Shown in pieces: positions 46,916 through 56,848 of a stretch of 64,000 bases of DNA. A model generated the notes under the pieces. That model saw nothing but the letters and a program-made list of their open reading frames with translations. It had not been told where the DNA came from and searched no databases. The position numbers and the translations under genes are program-made. The first letter of the stretch is position 1; every line of letters starts with the position of its first letter. Source of the stretch: Calocera cornea HHB12733 (Eukaryota > Basidiomycota > Dacrymycetes > Dacrymycetales > Dacrymycetaceae); contig KV424028.1 in assembly GCA_001632435.1 (NCBI GenBank), positions 1 to 64,000 of the forward strand. The letters run 5' to 3'.

Positions 46916-48246
46916 ATGGCATCGAACAGCACAACCCTGCCATCGGGATTTGGTAAGTGGCCCCACATAGTTGCAATGCTGAGGCGCTGAATCGAGGTTA
47001 TAATATAGTGGAAGGCAGTTGGTGGTACTATTGTAGGTCGCCCAGCATCTATCTCGGCTGCTCAGCTGACGCTGGGTCATGCAGTACCGAACAAGATCGC
47101 GCCGGTTGTCTTTGCGGTACTCTTTCTGATATCCGGTTGCTGGCACCTATACCAAAACATGTACGTCGTTATTCTTATCGGGCCGCTCATCATCGCCTGA
47201 CGATTTTGCAGAGTCTACAAATGCTGGAAGACAACAGGTCTTTTGCCGTTTGCGGCTCTTGTGTTCGTCGAGGGATATGTTCTGCGCGAGGTGGGCGCGT
47301 TCCACCCGGACAGCCTTGCTTTCTACATGGCGAGCACAATTGAGCTGCTGTGCTCCCCGTTAGTAGTTGTGTTCCGCTTGAAATATCCACCTGATCTCGT
47401 TCCAGGCCAGTGTATGAGGCGGCAAATTGCTTCATTGTTACTCGCTTCCTGTACTACGTTCGTAAGTATTGAAACTCGCGCACTACCCCACTTTGTGCTT
47501 ACCGAGCTGTAGCATACCGAGCCCCGCTCCATCCATGGCGGTTGATGCTGACGCTTGGAACATTCGAAGCATACCTTGAAGCGATCAATGCGAACGGAGC
47601 GGCCGAGGCGACGTCATATAGAGGGAGCAACGTCAAGTCCGGGAAGATCCTGATGAACATCTCCCTCGTCTGCCAGATCATCAGCATGCTCTTCTTCATC
47701 GGCGTCACCTTTCGGTTCGAGTACAACTGCCGACGCGTCGGTCTGTTCCCTGACAAACTGCGGAATGGTCTCCGTGTGGTGTACGTGTCCTGCGCTCTGA
47801 TCAGTATGCGCACAATATACCGCTCAGTGGAATGGTTCGACGCACCGAACCTCGACCCGTCCAACCCGGACAGTTTCCCACCCGTGCTGAGGACCGAGGC
47901 GTACTTCTACGTCTTCGAGGCGAGCGTGATGCTGATCAACACGTTCCTGCTCAACATCTTCCATCCGACGCGGCTCATCCCCCAGAACTACAAGGTCTAC
48001 CTGGCTCCGGACGGCGTCACAGAGTTGGAGGGCAGGGGGATGACGAAGGACCCGCGGCCGTACTGGCTGCAGTGGGTCGACCCGTTCGACCTGTACGGGC
48101 TGTTCACCAAAAGGGATGAGAAGATCAACTTCTGGTTGCCGGAGACAGATGCATCCAGCACAACGCAGAGCGATCATACATCAGATATGGAGAAGCAGGG
48201 ATGGGGAAACTGGAAGACGCAGGACAAGTTGGTCCAGGTCGTTTGA
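46916..48246 (+). CDS. RTA1-like 7-TM protein 3
   Basis: Exons 46916-46952, 47009-47032, 47085-47160, 47212-47358, 47406-47461 and 47513-48246 give 357 aa. It has the same template as copy 2. Landmarks are EGSWWYYVPNK, LFLISGCWHLYQN, PVYEAANCFIVTRFLYYV, RTIYRSVEWFDAPNLD, FYVFEASVMLIN and FHPTRLIP. The tail ends SDMEKQGWGNWKTQDK, very like copy 1, so copies 1 and 3 may share a tail by descent or gene conversion. In the PxYEA motif region the usual LGRL is VTRF, a small deviation. Probable lipid or drug export function by family; no direct substrate evidence. Confidence 0.88.
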
Positions 48247-49458
48247 GCCGTGGGTTGGTTCGTGAATCGGGATGCAGTGCAAGATTCCTGCGGCGCAGGT
48301 GTGAGATTCTGTTTCTTACTATGTATTACCTCTCATGAGATGAGGGACGCGCTGTACTTTGCCCTATGTATCACTCAATTACCAGATAGAAGTTTAGGCA
48401 TCCGAGCCCGGACCTGTACAATCGCCCAGGGCAAAGAATGCCGCTGGTTTGGCGCGGTTTGGCGATCTGCAGATGGCGTCTAGGGGCCCCGTGACTGGTG
48501 ATTCTGATGAAGAATAGGGCAATTTTAAGGATGGCGGTGCAGTGATTGACTCATGGCTCCATCCGCAGTCGCTCGAGGGAAGGAAGCTTGGCAACACACG
48601 AAGTCGGGATGGCCAAAGCCGGGTGGCCGAACGATGTTCGGCTCCGTTTGGGCTAAAACCGCGCATGCAGCCTCCTATGGCGTCGACGCCGTGTTAATCA
48701 ATGCGGTGCAGGAGGCCCGCGCCGAGAATATGAGCCGCCGATGTCCATCCCGCTGGAAAGACAGGCAACCGTCTGCGCAGCCCGGTCCGGGGTAGGAGGA
48801 CGGCCGAACTCGTATGCTCCACATGCGCCAGCCTCGTTGGAACCGAGTATGGAATGTTCGATTCCTGTTCAACGCAGACCATCGAGGATTTCGTCAGAGG
48901 TAATCCTCGACGTGTGACGTTTCCCCAGGGAACAGACTTGCGGATGTGCCTGAGGAGTGGAAAACGAGCGCCTGTCCGCAGCAGCCGTGCTCCATATTCG
49001 CACGTGAGCAGCACCGCCTCAGCGCGGAGCTTCTGCTCAGGGTCCATTGGTTGACTGAATAGCGTCCGCGCGAAGGCACTTGCATTATTGGCCACCACAA
49101 CCTTGATGTCAACTGAACGGCTTGCAGCACGCAAGTTGCTGATCTTCTACGAACATCTGACACAGCCCGCAGTCCTGCGCTGGGCGATGCACTGACTCTT
49201 TTGTATCCAACGTCAACATCCTCCAGAGCTGCGTATGGCGATGTACCCTCGGAAATTGAGGTTCAGGTCACCCTGTCCTTAGCACCGAGCGTTGTCTCCT
49301 CCTTTCGGTCGGGGACTGGCAGACCTTAGATAAAGCACCGGACGTCATTCCCATTTTGCCACCGCAATCCCGGACTACACCCCGACAACCACCCGCAACC
49401 CCGGGTACACCGCGATAGATTGTCCGAGACCAACCACCAACAAAGTTCAACAGTCACA
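48247..49458. other. Intergenic between RTA1-like 3 and 4
   Basis: 1.2 kb without a supported gene. Minus-strand frames near 48675-49163 overlap in several phases and carry no motif. Confidence 0.4.
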
Positions 49459-50903
49459 ATGTCTTCCTCGGATGGGCTTCCTGACGGCTACGGTAAGTCT
49501 CAATGGCTCTAGAACTATGTGCAGCGCTCACCGCAAGTATTGTTTGCAATAGCGCTTGGAAGCTGGTGGTACTACGGTCAGTAATTTTGAAGGCCAACTC
49601 CGAGTCCTGCTAAATTCCGGCCGGGCCTCCTCCAGCACCCAACAAGCCAGCACCCATCGCCTTTGCCATTATATTCGCCGGATCCGGACTGTGGCATTTC
49701 TGGCAATGCCAGTATGTATTTTGCTTCTTTGAACGGCTGGAAAAGTGAAACTGTTCCATAGTCGATTCCACAGCTGGAGGGCGACTGGATTCCTGCCCTG
49801 GGCTGCAATCCTCTTCGTCGCTGGCTTCGTGCTGAGATCTATCGGTTCCTTCCACTACGATAATCGTGCGTCATATTTATGCCTGGTAACTTCTGCTTTA
49901 ACCCATTTGTTCAGTTCCAATCTTCATTTCTAGCACGGTCATGTTGTTGGCCGCTCCGTGAGTGATTTCGCTTCATGGCGTAGGCCCACCATTGACAGAA
50001 TACAGACCCATTTATGAAGCCGCGAACTTCTTCACTTTGGGTCGCATTCTTTACTACGTTGTGCGTGACATGGCTGCAACCGCCAGAAGTGTCCTAATGA
50101 TCTATACCTCCAGCCGTATCATGCACCCATGCACCCTGGACGTGTCGTGACAACATTCGCCGCACTCCAAGCGCTTATAGAGGCTCTGAACGGCAAGTAA
50201 CATGTGATGCCATTCGCTTTCTCGTCCCTAATCATGCGCAGGCAACGGCGGTTCGCGTGCCGCCAACTCTGCTCTCACCCCAGCGCAGCAAGAGGTCGGC
50301 AGGGATCTGCTCAAAGCCGCACTCATCCTCCAGCTGTTCTGCATGGCCTGCTTCATCCTGCTCGCCGGCACCTTCGAACTGCGCTGCCGCAAGGCTGGTG
50401 TGCTGCCCAAGAACCTCCGTCAGGTGCTCCTGGTCCTGTACATCTCCTGCCTCCTCATCACTATCCGTACCGTGTACCGCACGGTTGAGTACTGGGAGGA
50501 CTCAGGGCTCGATTTCTCCGACCCGGATTCCTTCCCGCCCATCTTCAAGCGAGAGTGGTTCTTCTGGGTCTTCGAGGCGATGCTCATGGCGTCTAACACC
50601 TGGCTGCTCAACATCTGTCACCCGAGCCGCTTCCTCCCCCACAACCTAAAGGTGTACCTCGCGCCCGACGGCGTGACCGAGATCGAGGGCGCTGGGTTCC
50701 GGGACACGCGACACTTCCTGCTCACCCTGTTCGATCCGTTCGACATCTGGGGCTTGATCACCAAGCGTAACAAGAAGAACAACATCTGGGAGCAGCAGGC
50801 GAGGGAGGAGGCGAACGCCCAGGGCGCGGAGCTGGGCACCCTCTCCAACAGGGACCAGATGGTTTCGAAGACGGAGAGCACGAATCCCCTGCGCAAGAAC
50901 TAG
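49459..50903 (+). CDS. RTA1-like 7-TM protein 4 (extra introns, one GC-AG)
   Basis: Exons 49459-49492, 49553-49576, 49636-49711, 49762-49865, 49915-49957, 50006-50060, 50114-50192 and 50242-50903 give 358 aa. The old 147-nt exon 4 is split (104+43 nt) by an added 49-nt intron, proved by the restored motif NLPIFISSTVMLLAAP. A second added intron (50193-50241) starts with GC, as GCAAGTA, and ends CAG; only this reading joins EALNG to NGGSRAAN. Landmarks are GSWWYYAPNKPAP, PIYEAANFFTLGRILYYV, RTVYRTVEYWEDSG and HPSRFLP. It is the most diverged copy: GAGFRDTRHFLLTLFDPF replaces the GKGMLK stretch and the tail differs. Family function as for the other copies. Confidence 0.87.
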
Positions 50904-52077
50904 ACGTGACGCCCGAATGCCGTCGCACTAGACAGTGCAGCGACTTCTCTTCCGCTTTATTCCGCCTGCCTTCAAGTTGCTCAGCCTCCAATATCCCTGC
51001 AAGTCGCGATGTGGTCACTGCTCTAAAATTCGTGATGTTCTTCATCCACCTTTGCATGTTCTCAAGTAGATTCTTTCAAGGAATGCAATTCGTGTGCTTG
51101 TGATAGAGACGTTGTGCGACGATTCCAGAACTTCCCGCTCCCTGTGCCAAGCAATTGGAAGGGGGGAGCACGGAGCCAAATGTCCCCTCCCTCCACGTCC
51201 ATCGGAATGCAGTCGGTACTCCACTCCTTCTCGTGCCCCTAGTAAATGCTCAGCGGCTTGCATACTCGCTATCATGAGCCGAACAATTTGGCTTTGGAGT
51301 TTCGGACAATCCTGCTTCATTGCATCCTCAGGGGGACTGAAAGTTGTGTCGCTTCCCGTGGCCCCTCTGGCGACGCGCATCTGGTTCTGTATGCTCGACA
51401 CTAGCTCACGCGGCCGGGCACTCTCTGCGCACTTCTTCTCAGCCTGCATTGCACATGCGCCGCTCTGAAAGTCAGCTTTAGCACTCGCATGCCAACCCCC
51501 GACCTGGTTGAGAACCTGCGCCCATACAATTGTCTCCAGATGGGCGGGCTGAGTCACCCGGGGAGGCGAGCAGCAGCCCTCCGCCAGCACTGTTTCGGAC
51601 AGCAAGCCACCCGCCCACCCCGCCCGGCCCCAGACCAAGGGGCTGTCGACCATGTCCCAGCGCTTGACAACACATACTCTGGGCTGATCCAGGCGCGGCC
51701 ACTGCAGTACATCATTGGATGTCTGCGGACCGATGCAGGGTCTGCTGCAAATTGTGACAGTGGTCGGAGCTTGGGAGGCTGTTGATGTCGGGCCGGCTGG
51801 GAGGGATGGGACGATGTCTGGGCTGGCTGGGGCGACAGCAGAGATTGTCTTTCCTTCCATGATCTGGAGAGCGCTGAGGCACGCACGGCTCAAGCGAGGC
51901 TATAAAGCGTACATCGAGCGCCGGGTGGCTCTCCAGCAACAAGCCACTGAGCGCATAATACCCCCAGCCCGCATCTCTGCATCGCACTCGCACCTCTTAA
52001 CACAACCACACTCGTGCACTCCTGCTACTACGACTACAACAACACTTAATAATAACCACCCCCCTCCAACGTCCACA
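50904..52077. other. Intergenic with promoter of the small secreted gene
   Basis: TATAAAG at 51901-51907 lies 177 bp before the ATG at 52078. A long minus-strand frame is listed separately. Nothing else is recognised. Confidence 0.4.
51042..51893 (-). CDS. Unsupported open frame, 283 codons
   Basis: An uninterrupted minus-strand frame of 283 codons between genes. The translation has no recognised domain, signal peptide or TM. Its right end overlaps the presumed promoter of the small secreted gene. In DNA of this composition long chance frames are frequent. Kept as a low-confidence hypothetical because it is the longest open frame outside a recognised gene in this part of the window. Confidence 0.2.
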   Translation of the reverse strand: MSRACLSALQIMEGKTISAVAPASPDIVPSLPAGPTSTASQAPTTVTICSRPCIGPQTSNDVLQWPRLDQPRVCVVKRWDMVDSPLVWGRAGWAGGLLSETVLAEGCCSPPRVTQPAHLETIVWAQVLNQVGGWHASAKADFQSGACAMQAEKKCAESARPRELVSSIQNQMRVARGATGSDTTFSPPEDAMKQDCPKLQSQIVRLMIASMQAAEHLLGAREGVEYRLHSDGRGGRGHLAPCSPLPIAWHREREVLESSHNVSITSTRIAFLERIYLRTCKGG

Positions 52078-52376
52078 ATGCAGCTCCAAAACACCCTCGC
52101 CCTCCTCGCCCTCCTCTCATCCCTCGCCCTCCCAGCCCAGGCAGCCTGGCTCCCCTTCCGCCCCACAAAGCGTCACACCGAAGCCGACAACCACATCCGG
52201 GTACGCCTCCTGTCCAGGGCTAGCTAGCAGTGCCCAGTGGCTGACCCCCCCCCTAGGTGCCAAACGTCCAGCGGCTGCTGAACGACCCCGCGGCCATGAC
52301 GGCCGAGTGCGAGCTCGTCGGGCTGCAGTATGTGGACTATGGGCTGTGCGGCGAGTGGGCGGAGCTTGTGGGCTAG
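52078..52376 (+). CDS. Small secreted protein (80 aa)
   Basis: Exons 52078-52200 and 52257-52376. The first 23 residues form a textbook signal peptide (MQLQNTLALLALLSSLALPAQA, cleavage before AWLPF). The mature part is about 58 residues, with KRH near the start (a possible Kex2-like site) and two Cys in CELVGLQYVDYGLC, able to form one disulphide. Splicing joins NHIR to VPNVQRLLNDP. There is a TATA box 177 bp upstream and a CA-rich leader. It resembles the many small secreted proteins of Agaricomycetes; the function is unknown. An effector or signalling role would be speculation. Confidence 0.75.
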
Positions 52377-52888
52377 CTGGCCAATGCCGGTTGGACGCGC
52401 TGCGGGAGTTGAGGTCGGGGCCGGCGCTGGTCGCTGGTCCTTGGCCTGAGTCGAGTTTCTTTCTTTGGGCTGCCGGGGTCATCGGCCGGGCAGAATTCAT
52501 ACATCACATTGCATGCACTTGATGTCGCATCAACCAATCGCTGCAATCAGAACCTACTTTGGAACCACACCTTGAGGCGCAAAACGCAAAGAGTCGGACT
52601 GCATTGCATCACATTAATGTGCGATATGCGGACTGCGTCTCTGCTGCACCACATGCCAGAGCGCACGCTCTAAGCCATCACCCATTCCCCAAGGCTGGAA
52701 GTACGCCCCAGTTCCCTCTTTCGCACCGATACAATACATGCACGCAGCGGTGCCGGGCATATCCCAGCCGCGTGGCGGTCTTCCCACCTCATGCCAGATC
52801 TACAGCAGAGATCAGCAGTGTTCCCTGCCCGCCTCCCTCCCGCCACCACTGTGCTCGCTTCCCCCGCTTCGCGCTTCGCTCCATGAGG
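52377..52888. other. Intergenic (convergent 3' ends)
   Basis: No gene recognised between the small secreted gene and the KHE-like gene. Confidence 0.4.
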
Positions 52889-54361
52889 CTATGAGCTCTC
52901 CTTGCCCTTCCCTCCCTCCTGCCCTCCCTTCCCCGCATCCGCATCCGCATCCGCCCTCAGCTCCTCCCCCACCCGGGCCCGCGCCTGCGCCAGGGCGATC
53001 TCGAGCTCCGTCGCGCTCTCCTCGGGCAGGGCGAATGCTCGGATGAGCGTGCGGATGTCGTGTGTGTTCAGGAGGAGGTAGGGGGCGGCGGGGTCCTGCG
53101 GTTCTGAGGATGAGGAGGGGGAGGGGGAGGGGGACGAGGATGAGGATGCTGAGGATGCTGGGGATGCTGAGGATGGGGTGGAGGCGGCGCTTGTCGAACT
53201 CGACTGAGCCGCAGCTGACGCGGCAGGGGCGCGGGCGTCAGCGGGCGGCAGCGTCGGCTGTAAGGATGGGAAGCCCGCGTAGAGCTTGTCGAGCAGGGGC
53301 GAGGGGGTTGGCACGATCGTGTGCGAATTTATGAGCTTGTCGAGGTAGGTTGCGGCGCGGTAGGCTGGGAAATGATCAGCTTGTTGCATCCTCACCCTGT
53401 GCGGTTCACACGCTCGGCCAAGGCCACCTGCTGCCGGCCACAGAGCAGCGCCTCCTCCGACGAGCGAGGACAGATAGGAATGGCAAGCGCAGGACGCACC
53501 ACGATAATGCCCCCACGCCCTCCAGGCACAGTAGAAGAACGGGATGTTCGGGATGACGGGGACGAGCGCGAAGGGCGCCGTGAGCGGCATGAGGATGCAG
53601 TAGAGGGTGAGGCTGCGCCGGTGCGAGGGCGCGCGGTGCGCTACGAGCTGCTGGAGGTGCGGGAGCGGGGCGGGGTGCGAGGGCGGGTAAAGCAGGGGGA
53701 TCTGGAGGGCGCGCTCAGCACTGGTGCTGGTCGCTGGCGCGCGGGGACGGAGGAATGCAAGGCCGGAACGGAACGGGAGTGAATGGCGAGCGGGACGGGA
53801 GCTCGGACAGGATGAAAAGTGCAAAGTGAAAAGGGAAGAAGACGGAGACAGTGCGCACCGTCACGCGCTCCCCGCGCTCCCCAGCCTCCCTGAGCGCCCG
53901 CTCGCCCAGCCCCTGCGTGTCCCTCCCCACGGCCGGGCCGAGCGCGGGCTCGATCCCTGCCAGGGCGAGCTCCTCGAAGTCTATTCGTTTGTAGATGCGC
54001 TGGCCGGCGGAGTAGAGACGGTGCTATGAGGAGGGGGGGTTAGCGGGTTGCGCTGGTGTCCGGGAAGAAGGAGGAGGAGGGGGGGGGGGACGGTGGGAGG
54101 ACGGACCTTCCATGACTTTGGGTCAGCTCTGCCGAACCCGACCCAGGTGCGGGTGGCCGTCCCGAGGCCCTTCCTGAACAGCCCCCGTGCGCGGTGTGTC
54201 AGGCTGGTCGAGGATGGTCGTTCGCCATTTTTTGTTGTTGTTGCGCTGGAGGGCGGGGAAGGGGGCGGCATCTGGGCGTAGTAGAAGACGAGGGGCTGGA
54301 GGGTGCCGACGCGGGCTGTGAGGGGGAGGGCGAGGAGGCGCATGTGTGTTATTTGCGACAT
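52889..54361 (-). CDS. Mitochondrial K+/H+ exchange-related protein (Mit_KHE1 family)
   Basis: The family of yeast inner-membrane proteins implicated in mitochondrial K+/H+ exchange. Exons 54107-54361, 53859-54023, 53500-53701 and 52889-53364 give 365 aa. Family signatures are MRLLALPLT with FYYAQ at the N-terminus, RIDFEELAL in exon 2, and the hallmark core SHRRSLTLYCILMPLTAPFA followed by PVIPNIPFFYCAWRAWGHYR in exon 3, which spans the one or two membrane segments. AYRAATYLDKLI follows. The region after it is extended by a long Ser/Ala/Pro-rich insert and an Ala-Asp tail, unlike the compact yeast proteins. Introns here (83, 157 and 135 nt) are longer than the window norm. The acceptor of the second intron was chosen for frame (ERVT to IPLLYPP); a nearby alternative exists. 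Confidence 0.85.
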
Positions 54362-54746
54362 TTTGGGGCGGGTGCGGGGAGCGTGTAGTTGGTTGGGAAG
54401 GAGGGAGGGGGAGGGAGGGAGGAGGTGACCAGTGGGAGGGGGAGGGGGAGGACGTGGATGGGCAGAGGCGCGAGGGCCGCGTTGGGCGCCGGCAGACACG
54501 CAGGCCCACCGGGACAGAAGCGGTTCTCCTCCTGGGTCACGTGCGCCAGGGCCCCGTCGGGGTTTACGGCACCGAGCCCGGCTCGGCTCCCTGCTCTCAG
54601 GCGGGGTCCCGAGTTCCGAGTTCCGGCACCGCTCGCTCGCTCGTTCGCAAAGGCACGCCCTCCCTTGCACGGTACATACTACTGTGTTGGCCCCCTCCTC
54701 GTCCATATCTCCTCTCCCTGCCCGTCCCAGCTCGCCCAGCACCAGC
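54362..54746. promoter_or_regulatory. Divergent promoter, KHE-like gene and E1 alpha gene
   Basis: A 385-bp shared upstream region of two mitochondrial-protein genes transcribed away from each other. No TATA box is evident; GA-rich on the left and GC-rich on the right. Confidence 0.45.
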
Positions 54747-56848
54747 ATGCTCCGCCGCGCCCCGCGTCCCCTGCGCCCGCGCCTTGCAGCCCGCCTCTGC
54801 CAGCCCCAGCCCCAGCCGCCCCGGCGCACCTCATCCACCAGCACCACCCCCGGCACCAGCACCTCCCCAACAGCAACGCACCGCCCGCACCCACCCTCCC
54901 CGCCAGCGCACGGCCACCTCCCCGGCGCGCCCCGCTCAGCGCTCACGACCGAGCTGCACTTCTTCAACAGCGTGCTCGAGGGCCAGCAGATCCCCACCTA
55001 CCGCGTCGTCGACGGGAACGGCGACGTCGTGCAGGGGGCGGAGGTGCCTGACGTGGGGCGCGAGTTCGCTAGGCGCTTGTGAGTCCTTCCTTTTTCCTTT
55101 CCCCTCCTTTTGGCTGGGCTGGGTTGGGCTTGGGGAATGAAGTTGGCAAGGGAGGCTGAGTGCTGAGTGGTCACGCAGGTACGAGACGATGATGATGTTG
55201 CCAAGCCTGGACACAGTCCTGTACAGTGCCCAGCGGCACGGGAGCATCAGGTNNNNNNNNNNNNNNNNNNNNNNNNNNNNNNNNNNNNNNNNNNNNNNNN
55301 NNNNNNNNNNNNNNNNNNNNNNNNNNNNNNNNNNNNNNNNNNNNNNNNNNNNNNNNNNNNNNNNNNNNNNNNNNNNNNNNNNGACCCCGGGCCAGTTTCT
55401 ACATGACTACGGTACGGTTGCCTGTGAGCGGAGGAAGGAGGAACTGGGCTGATGCAATGCACTGCGCTGGGTAGCACGGCGAGGAAGCGTCCGTAGTCGG
55501 CTCTGCTGCGGCCCTCGAGCCGACCGACGAGTGCGTCCCTCCCCTCCCCTCCCCTTCCCGTTCCCCACTCAGACTAACCCCCTCCCCCTCCTCCCCCAGG
55601 GTCCTAGGGCAGTACCGTGAGCTGGGCGTCCTCCTCTGGCGGGGCTATCCGCTCTCGTCAATAATGGCCCAAGTCTTCTCCTCAACCGACGACAGCGCGA
55701 CCAAAGGCCGGCAGATGCCGGTCCACTTCGGCTCCCCGCCCCACCACTTCCACACAATCTCCTCGCCCCTCGCCACCCAGATCCCGCAGGCGGCCGGCGT
55801 CGCGTACGCACTCAAGCGGGACCCGGCCAGGAGGGGAAGCGTCGCGGTGTGCTACTTTGGGGAGGGGGCCGCGAGCGAGGGCGACTTCCATGCGGGGCTC
55901 GGGATGGCCAGTGTGCTAGGCGGGCGTGCGTCCCTCTTCCTCTTCCTCTTCCTATTTCTTCCGGCTCCGGGTTCTCCCCCTTCTTCTTCCGGCTCCTCAC
56001 CGCACCTCGTACGCGTGCTAACGGCCCCGGCGCGCACAGCATGCATCTTCTTCTGCAGGAACAACGGCTTCGCCATCTCCACGCCCGCGGCCGAGCAGTA
56101 CGCCGGGGACGGGATCGCCGCCCGCGGCCCGGGGTACGGCGTGTACACTATCAGGGTGGACGGGAACGATGCGTGGGTGCGTGCGAGCTTCCTGCACAGT
56201 GAGGGGAGGGCGCTGATCATGTGTTGTGTTGGATGGTCACGTCCAGGCGGTGTATAACGCGGTTAAGGAGGCGAGACGCTTGACGCTGGAGAACCAGAAG
56301 CCGGTTCTGGTCGAGGCGATGACGTACCGGTGCGCCCCCCTCTCTCCCGCTCTGCACTGCCGTAGCAGAGGCAGAGGCAGAGGCAGATGCTGATGTGCTC
56401 CCGTCCGCGCAGCGTCGGGCACCACTCGACCTCGGACGACTCGTACGCCTACCGCGCGAAGCAGGAAGTGGAGGACTGGAAGCGGGTGGACAACCCGCTC
56501 TTCCGCTTGCGCAAGTACCTCGAGGCCCGCGGCTGGTGGTCGGCCGAGGAGGAGAGCGCCCTGCGCCTGTCGCAGCGCAAGGAGATCATGGCCGCCTTCC
56601 AGCACGCCGAGGCGCGGCCGAAGCCTCCGCTGGGGGAGATGCTGCGGGATGTGTGGGGCGGCGAGGAGCCGTGGATGCTCCGTGAGCAGCGGGAGGAGCT
56701 CAGGGGCTTGCTGGGCAAGTATGGGGCCGTTTGGGAGCCGTGGAGGAGGGAGCTGGCGAGGTTTGAGGGCGGCGGGAGGGACGTGATGCACCCGGGCGCG
56801 GAGGGGGTGGGGGTGGGGGTGGAGGAGGATCCGGATGAGCCGCAGTAG
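54747..56848 (+). CDS. 2-oxoisovalerate dehydrogenase E1 subunit alpha (branched-chain)
   Basis: The thiamine-diphosphate subunit of the mitochondrial branched-chain 2-oxoacid dehydrogenase, which decarboxylates the keto acids of Val, Leu and Ile. Exons 54747-55078, 55179-55250, 55396-55411, 55475-55530, 55600-55925, 56040-56176, 56247-56329 and 56413-56848 give 485 aa. The Arg/Pro/Ser-rich N-terminus is a mitochondrial presequence. Motifs are [24 protein letters not shown] (here [11 protein letters not shown]), the ThDP/Mg site [11 protein letters not shown]...RNNGFAI, and the phosphorylation-loop [12 protein letters not shown]. The 130-N gap lies entirely within intron 2, because the flanking exons join as GSISFYMTT with correct phase, so the protein is complete. 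A 16-nt micro-exon follows the gap. Confidence 0.93.
55253..55382. other. Assembly gap (130 N) inside an intron
   Basis: 130 N between a GT donor at 55251 and a CAG acceptor ending at 55395. No coding sequence needs to be missing. Confidence 0.9.

Noticed and set aside
48850..48880. GTTCGATTCC resembling a tRNA T-loop/B box
   Set aside because: No A box, acceptor stem or anticodon arm can be fitted around it.
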